From: Colletes latitarsis | Lineage: Eukaryota > Arthropoda > Insecta > Hymenoptera > Colletidae | NCBI RefSeq assembly: GCF_051014445.1 | Contig: NW_027488368.1 | Coordinates: forward strand, 186,001-250,000 | DNA: 64,000 nt | Direction: 5' to 3' | Shown: piece after piece, positions 13,794-27,616 of the stretch | Layout of the letters: each line of letters opens with the position of its first letter | How positions within the stretch are numbered: position 1 is the stretch's first letter | The notes under the pieces: model-generated | The model's input: the letters and a program-made list of their open reading frames with translations, nothing else | What the model was told of the DNA's origin: nothing | Database searches by the model: none | Program-made: the position numbers and the translations under genes

Positions 13794-15552
13794 AGCCCAG
13801 AATCTGGCCATCAAGTATGAGAAATATGCGAAAGTATGAGCCTGATTAGAGCAAATCCCAGGGCTAACATAGACCTACCATGCGTTATCCTCTAAAATAT
13901 TGATCGAAACCAGGTTTAATGGTCTGTTTCAGTGTGGTAACACATTACCACGAGATCCAAACCAGAAAAAACCCGGGATTTGTTCAACATGTATGTGAAG
14001 AATGCGAAAGTATGAGTCTGATGAGGGCAAATCCAAGGCCTAACATAGACCTAACATGCGTTATCCGCTAAAATATTGATCGAAACCAGGTTTGATGGAC
14101 TGTTTCAGTGTGGTACCGCATTACTACGTGATGGATACCTGAAAAAGCCCAGAATCTGGCCATCAAGTATGAGGAATATGCGAAAGTATGAGCCTGATGA
14201 TAGCAAATCCCAGACCTAACATAGACCTACCATGCGTTATCCTCTAAAATATTGATCGAAACCAGGTTTAATGGAATGTTTCAGTGTGGTACCACATTAC
14301 TACGTGATCCAAACCAAAAAAAGCCCAGAATCTGGCCATCAAGTATGAGAAATTTGCGAAAGTATGAGTCTGGTGAGAGCAAATCCCAGACCTAACATAG
14401 ACCTAACATGCGTTATCCGCTAAAATATTGATCGAAACCAGGTTTGATGGACTGTTTCAGTGTGGTACCGCATTACTACGTGATAGATACCTGAAAAAGA
14501 CCAGAATCTGGCCATCAAGTATGAGAAATATGCGAAAGTATGAGCCTGATGAGAGCAAATCCCAGACCTAACATAGACCTAACATGCGTTATCCGCTAAA
14601 ATATTGATCGAAACCAGGTTTAATGGACTGTTTCAGTGTGGTACCGCATTACTACGTGATCGAAACCAGAAAAAGATCAGAATCTGGCCATCATGTATCA
14701 GAAATATGCGAAAGTATGAGCCTGTTCAGTGGAAATCCTAGACATACCTAGACATAACATGTGTTACCCTGTAAAGTATTGATCAAAACCAGGTTTAATG
14801 GTCTGTTTCAGTGTGGTAACACATTACCACGAGATCCAAACCAGAGAAAACCCAGGATCTGGCCAACATGTATGTGAATAATGCGAAAGTATGAGACAGA
14901 AGATGGCAAATCCCAGACCTAACCCAGACCTAGCATGCGTTATCCTCCAAAATATTGATGGAGACCAGGTTTAATCGACTGTTTCAGTGTTGTACCACAT
15001 TACTATGTGATCCAAACCAAAAAAAGCCCAGAATCTGGCCATCAAGTATGAGAAATATGCGAAAGTATGAGCCTGATGAGAGGAAATCCCAGACCTAACA
15101 TAGACCTACCATGCGTTATCCTCTAAAATATTGATCGGAACCAGGTTTAATGGAATGTTTCAGTGTGGTACCACATTACTACGTGATCCAAACCAAAAAA
15201 AGCCCAGAATCTGGTCAACGAGCATGCGAAAAGTGCGAAAATATGAGCCTGATGAGGGCAAATCCTAGACCTAAACCAGATCTAACATGCGTTATCCTCT
15301 AAAATATTCATCGAGACCAGGTTGAATTGACTGTTTCAGTGTGGTGCTACATTACTACGTGATCCAAACCAGAAAAAGCCCAGATACTGGCCATCAAGTA
15401 TGAGAAATATGCGAAAGTATGAGCCTGATGAGAGCAAATCCCAGACCTAACATAGACATACCATGCGTTATCCTCTAAAATATTGAACGAAACCAGCTTT
15501 AATGGACTGTTTCAGTGCGGTACCACAATACTACGTGATCCAAATCAAAAAA
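13794..15552. repeat. Ten-monomer block, tandem copy 1 (1,759 bp)
   Basis: This block is followed directly by a second copy at an offset of 1,759 bp, ten monomers less one base. Matches checked include GGGCTAAC at 13861 with 15620 and TAACATAGAC at 14041 with 15800. Shared private variants include TTGTTCAACATGTATG, CTGTTCAGTGGAAATCC and the GGTGCTACATT monomer. Ends are approximate because the breakpoint lies in sequence common to most monomers. Confidence 0.85.
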
Positions 15553-17311
15553 CGCCCAGAATCTGGCCATCAAGTATGAGAAATATGCAAAAGTATGAGC
15601 CTGATTAGAGCAAATCCCAGGGCTAACATAGACCTACCATGCGTTATCCTCTAAAATATTGATCGAAACCAGGTTTAATGGTCTGTTTCAGTGTGGTAAC
15701 ACATTACCACGAGATCCAAACCAGAAAAAACCCGGGATTTGTTCAACATGTATGTGAAGAATGCGAAAGTATGAGTCTGATGAGGGCAAATCCAAGGCCT
15801 AACATAGACCTAACATGCGTTATCCGCTAAAATATTGATCGAAACCAGGTTTGATGGACTGTTTCAGTGTGGTACCGCATTACTACGTGATAGATACCTG
15901 AAAAAGCCCAGAATCTGGCCATCAAGTATGAGGAATATGCGAAAGTATGAGCCTGATGATAGCAAATCCCAGACCTAACATAGACCTACCATGCGTTATC
16001 CTCTAAAATATTGATCGAAACCAGGTTTAATGGAATGTTTCAGTGTGGTAACACATTACTACGTGATCCAAACCAAAAAAAGCCCAGAATCTGGCCATCA
16101 AGTATGAGAAATTTGCGAAAGTATGAGTCTGGTGAGAGCAAATCCCAGACCTAACATAGACCTAACATGCGTTATCCGCTAAAATATTGATCGAAACCAG
16201 GTTTGATGGACTGTTTCAGTGTGGTACCGCATTACTACGTGATAGATACCTGAAAAAGACCAGAATCTGGCCATCAAGTATGAGAAATATGCGAAAGTAT
16301 GAGCCTGATGAGAGCAAATCCCAGACCTAACATAGACCTAACATGCGTTATCCGCTAAAATATTGATCGAAACCAGGTTTAATGGACTGTTTCAGTGTGG
16401 TACCGCATTACTACGTGATCGAAACCAGAAAAAGATCAGAATCTGGCCATCATGTATCAGAAATATGCGAAAGTATGAGCCTGTTCAGTGGAAATCCTAG
16501 ACATACCTAGACATAACATGTGTTACCCTGTAAAGTATTGATCAAAACCAGGTTTAATGGTCTGTTTCAGTGTGGTAACACATTACCACGAGATCCAAAC
16601 CAGAGAAAACCCAGGATCTGGCCAACATGTATGTGAATAATGCGAAAGTATGAGACAGAAGATGGCAAATCCCAGACCTAACCCAGACCTAGCATGCGTT
16701 ATCCTCCAAAATATTGATGGAGACCAGGTTTAATCAACTGTTTCAGTGTTGTACCACATTACTATGTGATCCAAACCAAAAAAAGCCCAGAATCTGGCCA
16801 TCAAGTATGAGAAATATGCGAAAGTATGAGCCTGATGAGAGGAAATCCCAGACCTAACATAGACCTACCATGCGTTATCCTCTAAAATATTGATCGAAAC
16901 CAGGTTTAATGGAATGTTTCAGTGTGGTACCACATTACTACGTGATCCAAACCAAAAAAAGCCCAGAATCTGGTCAACGAGCATGCGAAAAGTGCGAAAA
17001 TATGAGCCTGATGAGGGCAAATCCTAGACCTAACCCAGATCTAACATGCGTTATCCTCTAAAATATTCATCGAGACCAGGTTGAATTGACTGTTTCAGTG
17101 TGGTGCTACATTACTACGTGATCCAAACCAGAAAAAGCCCAGATACTGGCCATCAAGTATGAGAAATATGCGAAAGTATGAGCCTGATGAGAGCAAATCC
17201 CAGACCTAACATAGACATACCATGCGTTATCCTCTAAAATATTGAACGAAACCAGCTTTAATGGACTGTTTCAGTGCGGTACCACAATACTACGTGATCC
17301 AAATCAAAAAA
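15553..17311. repeat. Ten-monomer block, tandem copy 2 (1,759 bp)
   Basis: Second copy of the block starting at 13794. Single-base differences from copy 1 are sparse, for example at the first monomer (ATGCAAAAGT against ATGCGAAAGT) and GGTAACACATTAC against GGTACCACATTAC near 16050. Part of the same monomer order recurs again around 20060-20700, so the unit has been copied more than once. Confidence 0.85.
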
Positions 17312-20300
17312 CGCCCAGAATCTGGCCATCAAGTATGAGAAATATGCGAATGCGTGAGCCTGAAGGGGGCAAATCCAAGGCCTAACCGAGACCTAACATG
17401 CGTTATCCTCTAAAACATTGATCGGAACCAGGTTTAATGGACTGTTTCAGTGTGGTACCGCATTACTACGTGATCGAAACCAAAAAAGGCCCAGAATCTG
17501 GCCATCATGTATGAGAAATATGCGAAAGCGTGAGCCTGAAGAGGGCAAATCCAAGGCCTAGCCTAGACCTATCATGCGTTATCCTCTAAAATATTGATCG
17601 AAACCAGGTTTAATGGACTGTTTCAGTGTGGTACCGCATTACCACGTGATAGATACCAGAAAAAGGACAGAATCTGGCCATCAAGTATCAGAAATATGCG
17701 AAAGTATGTGCCTGATGAGAGCAAATCCCAGACCTAACCTAGACCTAACATGCGTTATCCTCTAAAATATTGATCGTGACCAAGTTTAGTCGACTGTTTC
17801 AGTGTGGTACCACATTACTATGTGACCCAAACCAGAAAAAACCCAGAATCTGGCCAACAAGTATGTGAGGAATGCGAAAGTATGAGCCTGATGAGAGCAA
17901 GTTCCAGACCTAACATAGACCTAACATGCGTTATCCCCTAATATATTGATCGAAACCAGGTTTAATGGTCTGTTTCAGTGTGGTAACACATTACCACGAG
18001 ATCCAAACCAGAAAATACCCAGGAACTGGCCAACACGTATGTGAATAATGCGAAAGTATGAGACAGAAGATGGCAAATCCCAGACCTAACCCAGACCTAG
18101 CATGCGTTATCCTCCAAAATATTGATGGAGACCAGGTTTAATCGACTGTTTCAATGTGGTCCCACATTACTACGTGATCCCAACCAGTAAAAGCACAGGG
18201 TCTGGCCAACAAGTATGAGAAATATGCGAAAGTATTAGCCTCATGAGGGCAAATTCCAAACCTAACATAGACCTAACATGCGTTATCCCCTAAAATATTG
18301 ACCGAAACCAGGTTTAATTGACTGTTTCAGTGTGGTACCACATTACTACGTGATCCAAACCAGAAAAAGCCCAGAATCCGGCCATCTAGTATGAGAAATA
18401 TGCGAAAGTATGAGCCTGATTAGAGCATATCCCAGAGCTAACATAGACCTAACTTCCGTTAACCTCTAAAATATTGATCAAAACGAGGTTTAATGGACTG
18501 TTTCTGTTGGGTACCACATTACTACGTGATCTAAACCAAAAAAAGCCCAGAATCTGGCCATCAAGTATGAGAAATATGCGAAAGTGTGAGCTTGATGAGA
18601 GCAAATTCCAGATCGAACATAGACCTACCATGCGTTATCCTCTAAAATATTGATCGAAACCAGCTTTATTGGACTGTTTCAGTGCGGTACCACAATACTA
18701 CGTGATCCAAACCAAAAAAAGCCCAGGATCTGGCCAACATGTATGTGAATAATGCGAAAGTATGAGACAGAAGATGGCAAATCCCAGACCTAACCCAGAC
18801 CTAGCATGCGTTATCCTCCAAAATATTGATCGAGACCAGGTTTAATCGACTGTTTCAATGTGGTCCCACATTACTACGTGATCCCAGCCAGTAAAAGCAC
18901 AGGGTCTGGCCAACAAGTATGAGAAATAAGCGAAAGTATTAGCCTCATGAGGGCAAATTCCAATCTAACATAGACCTAACAAGCGTTATCCTCTAAAATA
19001 TTGACCGAAACCAGGTTTAATGGACTGTTTCAGTGTGGTACCACATTACTACGCGATCCAAACCAGAAAAAGCCCAGAATCTGGCCATCAAGTATGAGAA
19101 ATATGCGAAAGTATGAGCCTGATTAGAGCAAATCCCAGAGCTAACATAGACCTACCATGCGTTATCCTCTAAAATATAGATCGAAAACAGGTTTAATGGT
19201 CTGTTTCAGTGTGGTAACACATTACCACGTGATCCAAACCAGAAAAAACCCGGGATTTGTTCAACATGTATGTGAAGAATGCGAAAGTATGAGTCTGATG
19301 AGGGCAAATCCAAGGCCTAACGTGGGCCTAACATGTGTTATCCTCTAAAATATTGATCGAAACCAGGTTTAATGGACTGTTTCAGTGTGGTACCGCATTA
19401 GTACGTGATAGATACCTGAAAAAGACCAGAATCTGGCCATCAAGTATGAGAAATATGCGAAAGTATGAGCCTGATGAGAGCAAATCCCAGACCTAACATA
19501 GACCTAACATGCGTTATCCGCTAAAATATTTATCGAAACCAGGTTTAATGGACTGTTTCAGTGTGGTGCCGCATTACTACGTGATCGAAACCAGAAAAAG
19601 ATCAGAATCCGGCCATCATGTATCAGAAATATGCGAAAGTATGAGCCTGTTCAGTGGAAATCCTAGACATACCTAGACATAACATGTGTTACCCTGTAAA
19701 ATATTGATCAAAACCAGGTTTAATGGTCTGTTTCAGTGTGGTAACACATTACCACGAGATCCAAACCAGTGAAAACCCAGGATCTGGCCAACATGTATGT
19801 GAATAATGCGAAAGTATGAGACAGAATATGGCAAATCCCAGACCTAACCCAGACCTAGCATGCGTTATCCTCCAAAATATTGATGGAGACCAGGTTTAAT
19901 CGACTGTTTCAATGTGGTCCCACATTACTACGTGATCGAAACCAGAAAAAGATCAGAATCTGGCCATCATGTATCAGAAATATGCGAAAGTATGAGCCTG
20001 TTCAGTGGAAATCCTAGACATACCTAGACATAACATGCGTTATCCTCAAAAATATTGATCGGAACCAGGTCTAATCGACTGTTTCAGTGTTGAACCACAT
20101 TACTATGCGATCCAAACCAAAAAAAGCCCAGAATCTGGCCATCAAGTATGAGAAATATGCGAAAGTATGAGCCTGATGAGAGGAAATCCCAGACCTATCA
20201 TAGACCTACCCTGCGTTATCCTCTAAAATATTGATCGAAACCAGGTTTAATGGAATGTTTCAGTGTGGTACCACATTACTACGTGATCCAAACCAAAAAA

Positions 20301-22500
20301 AGCCGAGAATCTGGTCAACGAGCATGCGAAAAATGCGAAAATATGAGCCTGCTGAGGGCAAATCCTAGACCTAACCCAGATCTAACATGCGTTATCCTCT
20401 AAAATATTCATCGAGACCAGGTTGAATTGACTGTTTCAGTGTGGTGCTACATTACTACGTGATCCAAACCAGAAAAAGCCCAGATACTGGCCATCAAGTA
20501 TGAGAAATATGCGAAAGTATGAGCCTGATGAGAGCAAATCCCAGACCTAACATAGACATACCATGCGTTATCCTCTAAAATATTGATCGAAACCAGCTTT
20601 AATGGACTGTTTCAGCGCGGTACCACAATACTACGTGATCCAAATCAAAAAACGCCCAGAATCTGGCCATCAAGTATGAGAAATATGCGAATGCGTGAGC
20701 CTGAAGAGGGCAAATTCCAAACCTAACATAGACCTAACATGCGTTATCCCCTAAAATATTGACCGAAACCAGGTTTAATTGACTGTTTCAGTGTGGTACC
20801 ACATTACTACGTGATCCAAACCAGAAAAAGCCCAGAATCCGGCCATCAAGTATGAGAAATATGCGAAAGTATGAGCCTGATTAGAGCATATCCCAGAGCT
20901 AACATAGACCTAACTTGCGTTATCCTCTAAAATATTGATCAAAACCAGGTTTAATGGACTGTTTCTGTGTGGTACCACATTACTACGTGATCTAAACCAA
21001 AAAAAGCCCAGAATCTGGCCATCAAGTATGAGAAATATGCGAAAGTGTGAGCTTGATGAGAGCAAATTCCAGATCTAACATAGACCTACCATGCGTTATC
21101 CTCTAAAATATTGATCGAAACCAGCTTTATTGGACTGTTTCAGTGCGGTACCACAATACTACGTGATCCAAACCAAAAAAAGCCCAGGATCTGGCCAACA
21201 TGTATGTGACTAATGCGAAAGTATGAGGCAGAAGATGGCAAATCCCAGACCTAACCCAGACCTAGCATGCGTTATCCTCCAAAATATTGATCGAGACCAG
21301 GTTTAATCGACTGTTTCAATGTGGTCCCACATTACTACGTGATCCCAACCAGTAAAAGCCCAGGGTCTGGCCAACAAGTATGAGAAATATGCGAAAGTAT
21401 TAGCCTCATGAGGGCAAATCACAGACCTAACACAGACCTACCATGCGTGATCCTCTAAAATATTGATCGAAACCAGGTGTATTGGACTGTTCCAGTGTGG
21501 TACCACATTATTACGTGATCCAAACCAAAAAAAGCCCAGAATCTGGCCAACAAGTATGAGAAATATGCGAAAGTATGAGCCTGATGAGAGCAAATTCCAA
21601 ACCTAACATAGACCTAACTTGCGTTATCCTCTAAAATATTGATCAAAACCAGGTTTAATGGACTGTTTCTGTGTGGTACCACATTACTACGTGATCTAAA
21701 CCAAAAAAAGCCCAGAATCTGGCCAACAAGTATGAGAAATATGCGAAAGTGTTTGCCTCATGGGGGCAAATCACAGACCTAACCCAGACCTAACATGCGT
21801 TATCCTTTAAAATGATGACCGAGACTCAGTTTAATCCACTGTTTCAGTGTGGTACCACATTTCTATGTGATCCAAACCAGAAAAAGCAAAGGATGTGGCA
21901 AACAAGTAAGGGAAATATCCGAAAGTATGAGCCTGATGAGGGCAAATCCTAGACCCAGTTCAGACCTAACATGCGTTATCCTCTAAAATATTGATCGTGA
22001 CCAGGTTTAGTCGACTGTTTCAGTGTGGTACCACACTTCTACGTGATCCAGACCAGAAAAAACCCGGGATATGTTCCTCAAGTATGTGAAGAATGCGAAA
22101 GTATGATTCTGATGAGTGCAAATCCCAGGCCTAACATAGACCTAACATGCGTTATCCTCTAAAATATTGATCGAAACAAGGTTTAGTCGACTGGTTCAGT
22201 GTGGTACCACATTACTACGTGATCCAAACCAGAAAAAACCCAGGATCTGTTCCACAAGTATGTGAAGAATGCGAAAGTATGAGACTGATGAGGGCAAATC
22301 CCGACCTAACCCAGACCTAACATGCGTTATACTCTAAAATATTGATCGAGACCAGGTTAATCGACTGTTTCAGTGTCGTGTCACATTACTACGTGATCCA
22401 AACCAAATAAAGCCAAGAATCTGGACATCAAGTATCAGAAATATGGGAAAGTATGAGCCTGATGAGAGCAAATCCCAGACCTAACATAGACCTAACATGC

Positions 22501-23109
22501 GTTATCCACTTAAATATTGATCGAAACCAGGTCTAACGGACTGTTTCGGTGTGGTACCACATTACTACGTGATCCAAACCAGAAAAAGTCCAGAATCTGG
22601 CCATCAAGTATGAGAAATATGCGAAAGTATGAGCCTGATTAGAGCAAATCCCAGACCTAACATAGACCTAATATGCGTTATCCTCCAAATTATTGATCGA
22701 AACCAGGTCTAACGGACTGTTTCAGTGTGGTACCACATTACTACGTGATCCAAACCAGAAAAAGTCCAGAATCTGGCCATCAAGTATGAGAAATATGCGA
22801 AAGTATGAGCCTGATTAGAGCAAATCCCAGACCTAACATAGACCTAACATGCGTTATCCACTTAAATATTGATCGAAACCAGGTCTAACGGACTGTTTCG
22901 GTGTGGTACCACATTACTACGTGATCCAAACCAGAAAAAGTCCAGAATCTGGCCATCAAGTATGAGAAATATGCGAAAGTATGAGCCTGATTAGAGCAAA
23001 TCCCAGACCTAACATAGACCTAATATGCGTTATCCTCCAAATTATTGATCGAAACCAGGTCTAACGGACTGTTTCAGTGTGGTACCACATTACTACGTGA
23101 TCCAAACCA
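22501..23109. repeat. 352-bp dimer repeated in tandem
   Basis: The word GTTATCCACTTAAATATTG occurs at 22501 and again at 22853, exactly two monomers later, and the sequence in between repeats closely. Both units carry the variant GGTCTAACGGACTG. The equivalent place in the second 10.7-kb block (about 33580-33830) has only one copy, so the dimer was gained in copy 1 or lost in copy 2 after the large duplication. Confidence 0.75.
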
Positions 23110-25645
23110 AAAAAAGCCCAGAATCTGGCCATGAAATATGAGAAATATGCGAAAGCGTGAGCCTGAAGAGGGCAAATCCAAGGCCTAACATAGACCTAAC
23201 ATGCGTTATCCTCTAAAATATTGATCGAAACCAGGTTTGATGGACTGTTTCAGTGTGGCACCACATTACCACGTGATCCAAACCAGAAAAAACCCGGGAT
23301 GTGTTCAACAAGTATGTGAAGAATGCGGAAGTATGAGTCTGATGAGGGCAAATCCCGACCTAACCTAGGCCTAACATGTGTTATCCTCTAAAACATTGAT
23401 CGAAACTAGGTTTAATGGACTGTTTCAGCGTGGTACCGCATTACTACGTGATCGAAACCAGAAATAGCCCAGAATCTGGCCATCAAGTAAGAGAAATATG
23501 CGAAACTATGAGCCTGATGAAAGCAAATTCCAAACCTAACATAGACCTAACATGCGTTATCCTCTAAAATATTGATCGAAACCAGGTTTGATGGACTGTT
23601 TCTGTGTCGTACCACATTACTACGTGATCTAAACCAAAAAAAGCCCAGAATCTGGCCATCAAGTATGAGAAATATGCGAAAGTGTGAGCTTGATGAGGGC
23701 AAATTCCAGAGCTAACATAGACCTAACTTGCGTTATCCTCTAAAATATTGATCAAAACCAGGATTAATGGACTGTTTCTGTGTGGTACCACATTACTACG
23801 TGATCTAAACCAAAAAAAGCTCAGAATCTGGCCATCAAGTATGAGAAATATGCGAAAGTGAAGCTTGATGAGAGCAAATTCCAGATCTAACATAGACCTA
23901 CCATGCGTTATCCTCTAAAATATTGATCGAAACCAGCTTTAATGGACTGTTTCAGTGCGGTACCACAATACTACGTGATCCAAACCAAAAAAAGCCCAGA
24001 ATCTGGCCATGAAGTATGAGAAATATGCGAAAGCGTGAGCCTGAAGAGGGCAAATCCAAGGCCTAACATAGACCTAACATGCGTTATCCTCTAAAATATT
24101 GATCGCAACCAGGTTTAATGGACTGTTTCAGTGTGGTACCGCATTACTACGTGATCGAAACCAAAAAAGGCCCAGAATCTGGCCATCAAGTATGAGAAAT
24201 ATGCGAAAGCGTGAGCCTGAAGAGGGCAAATCCAAGGCCTAACCTAGACCTAATATGCGTTATCCTCTAAATTATTGATCGAAACCAGGTGTAATGGACT
24301 GTTCCAGTGTGGTACCACATTATTACGTGATCCAAACCAAAAAAAGCCCAGAATCTGGCCAACAAGTATGAGAAATATGCGAAAGTATGAGCCTGATGAG
24401 AGCAAATTCCAAACTTAACATAGACCTAACATGCGTTATCCTCTAAAATATTGATCGAAACCAGGTTTGATGGACTGTTTCAGTGTGGCACCACATTACC
24501 ACGTGACCCAAACCAGAAAAAGCCCAGGATCTGGTCAACGAGTATGCGAAAAATGCGAAAATATGAGTCTGATGAGGGCAAATCCCGACCTAACCCAGAC
24601 CTAACATGCGTTATCCTCCAAAATATTGATCGAAACTAGGTTTGATGGACTGTTTCAGTGCGGTACCACAATACTACGTGATCCAAACCAAAAAAAGCCC
24701 AGAATCTGGCCATGAAGTATGAGAAATATGCGAAAGCGTGAGCCTGAAGAGGGCAAATCCAAGGCCTAACCCAGACCTAACATGCGTTATCCTCTAAAAT
24801 ATTGATCGAAACCAGGTTTGATGGACTGTTTCAGTGTGGCACCACATTACCACGTGATCCAAACCAGAAAAAACCCGGGATGTGTTCAACAAGTATGTGA
24901 AGAATGCGGAAGTATGAGTCTGATGAGGGCAAATCCCGACCTAACCTAGGCCTAACATGTGTTATCCTCTAAAACATTGATCGAAACTAGGTTTAATGGA
25001 CTGTTTCAGCGTGGTACCGCATTACTACGTGATCGAAACCAGAAATAGCCCAGAATCTGGCCATCAAGTAAGAGAAATATGCGAAACTATGAGCCTGATG
25101 AAAGCAAATTCCAAACCTAACATAGACCTAACATGCGTTATCCTCTAAAATATTGATCGAAACCAGGTTTGATGGACTGTTTCTGTGTCGTACCACATTA
25201 CTACGTGATCTAAACCAAAAAAAGCCCAGAATCTGGCCATCAAGTATGAGAAATATGCGAAAGTGTGAGCTTGATGAGAGCAAATTCCAGAGCTAACATA
25301 GACCTAACTTGCGTTATCCTCTAAAATATTGATCAAAACCAGGATTAATGGACTGTTTCTGTGTGGTACCACATTACTACGTGATCTAAACCAAAAAAAG
25401 CTCAGAATCTGGCCATCAAGTATGAGAAATATGCGAAAGTGAAGCTTGATGAGAGCAAATTCCAGATCTAACATAGACCTACCATGCGTTATCCTCTAAA
25501 ATATTGATCGAAACCAGCTTTAATGGACTGTTTCAGTGCGGTACCACAATACTACGTGATCCAAACCAAAAAAAAGCCCAGAATCTGGCCATGAAGTATG
25601 AGAAATATGCGAAAGCGTGAGCCTGAAGAGGGCAAATCCAAGGCC
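23100..25645. repeat. About nine-monomer block (1,581 bp) with a partial second copy
   Basis: Sequence from about 23100 recurs from about 24681 at an offset of 1,581 bp, nine monomers less three bases. The two share rare variants such as GGGATGTGTTCAAC, AAGTAAGAGAAATATGCGAAAC and GTGAAGCTTGATG. The second copy ends near 25645, where the next monomer differs. The arrangement is nested inside the 10.7-kb block and was copied with it. Confidence 0.7.
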
Positions 25646-27088
25646 GAACCTACACCTAACATGCGTTATCCTCTAAAACATTGATCGCAACCAGGTTTAA
25701 TGGACTGTTTCAGTGTGGTCCCACATTACTACCTGATCCAAACCAGTAAAAGCCCAGGATCTGGCCAACAAGTATGAGAAATATGCGAAAGTGTTTGCCT
25801 CATGGGGGCAAGTCACAGACCTAACCCAGACCTAACATGCGTTATCCTTTAAAATTATGACCGAGACTCAGTTTAATCCACTGTTTCAGTGTGGTACCAC
25901 ATTTCTATGTGATCCAAACCAGAAAAAGCAAAGGATGTGGCAAACAAGTAAGGGAAATATCCGAAAGTATGAGCCTGAAGAGGGCAAATCCTAGACCCAG
26001 TTCAGACCTAACATGCGTTATCCTCTAAAATATTGATCGAGACCAGGTTAATCGACTGTTTCAGTGTCGTGTCACATTACTACGTGATCCAAACCAGAAA
26101 AAACCCAGTATCTGGCCAACAAGTATGTGAAGAATGCGAAAGTATGAGACTGAAGAGGGCAAATCCAAGGCCTAACCTAGACATAACATGCGTTATCCTC
26201 TAAAATATTTATCGAGACCAGATTGAAATGACTCTTTCAGTGTGGTACCACATTACTACGTGACCCAAACCAGAAAAAACCCAGGATCAGTTCAAGGAGT
26301 ACATGAAGAATGCGAAGAATGAGTCCGATGTGGGCAAATCCCAGGCCTAGCCTAGACCTAACATTTGTTAACTTCTAAATTATTGATCGAAACCAGGTTT
26401 AATGGACTGTTTCAGTGTGGTACAATATTGCTACGTCATCCAAAGCAGTGGATGCCCAGGATCTGGCCAACAAGTATGAGAAATATGCGAAAGCATGAGC
26501 CTGATGAGGGGCAAATCCTAGACCTAACGGAGACCATAACATGCGTTATCCTCAAAAATATTGATCGGCACCAGGTCTAATCGACTGTTTCAGTGTGGTA
26601 CCACATTACTACGTGATCGAAACCAGAAAAAGATCAGAACCTGGCCATCAAGTATGAGAAATATGCGAGAGTATGAGTCTGATGAGAGCAAATCCCAGAC
26701 CTAACATAGACCTAACATGCGTTATCCACTAAAATATTGATCGAAACAAGGTTTAGTCGACTGTTTCAGTGTGGTACCACATTACTACGTGATCCAAACC
26801 AGAAAAAACCCAGGAGCTGTTCCACAAGTATGTGAAGAATGCGAAAGTATGAGTCTGATGAGGGCAAATCCCAGGCCTAACTTAGACCTAACATGCGTTA
26901 TCATCCAAAATATTGATCGCAACCTGGTTTAATGGTCTGTTTCAGTGTGGTAACACATTACCACGAGATCCAAACCAGAAAAAGCCCAGAATCTGGCCAT
27001 CAAGTATGAGACATATGCGAAAGCGTGAGCCTGAAGAGGGCAAATCTAAGGCCTAACCTAGACCTAATATGCGTTATCCTCTAAATTA

Positions 27089-27616
27089 TTGATCGAAACC
27101 AGGTTTAATGGACTGTTTCAGTGTGGTACCACATTACTACGTGATCCAAACCAAAAAAAGCCCAGAATCTGGCCAACAAGTATGAGAAATATGCGAAAGT
27201 ATGAGCCTGATGAGAGCAAATTCCAAACCTAACATAGACCTAACATGCGTTATCCTCTAAAATATTGATCAAAACCAGGTTTAATGGACTGTTTCAGTGT
27301 GGTACCACATTACTACGTGATCCAAACCAAAAAAAGCCCAGAATCTGGCCAACAAGTATGAGAAATATGCGAAAGTATGAGCCTGATGAGAGCAAATTCC
27401 AAACCTAACATAGACCTAACATGCGTTATCCTCTAAAATATTGATCGAAACCAGGTTGGATGGACTGTTTCAGTGTGGTACCACATTACTACGTGATCCA
27501 AACCAAAAAAAGCCCAGAATCTGGCCAACAAGTATGAGAAATATGCGAAAGTATGAGCCTGATGAGAGCAAATTCCAAACCTAACATAGACCTAACATGC
27601 GTTATCCTCTAAAATA
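27089..27616. repeat. Three consecutive near-identical monomers
   Basis: Units begin at 27089, 27265 and 27441, each 176 bp, and share AAACCAAAAAAAGCCC, GGCCAACAAG and AAATTCCAAACC. They differ at a handful of positions (GATCGAAACC, GATCAAAACC, GGTTGGATGG). The triplet is repeated in the second 10.7-kb block at about 37954-38481 and as two monomers near the right end of the window (about 63300-63650). Confidence 0.8.
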
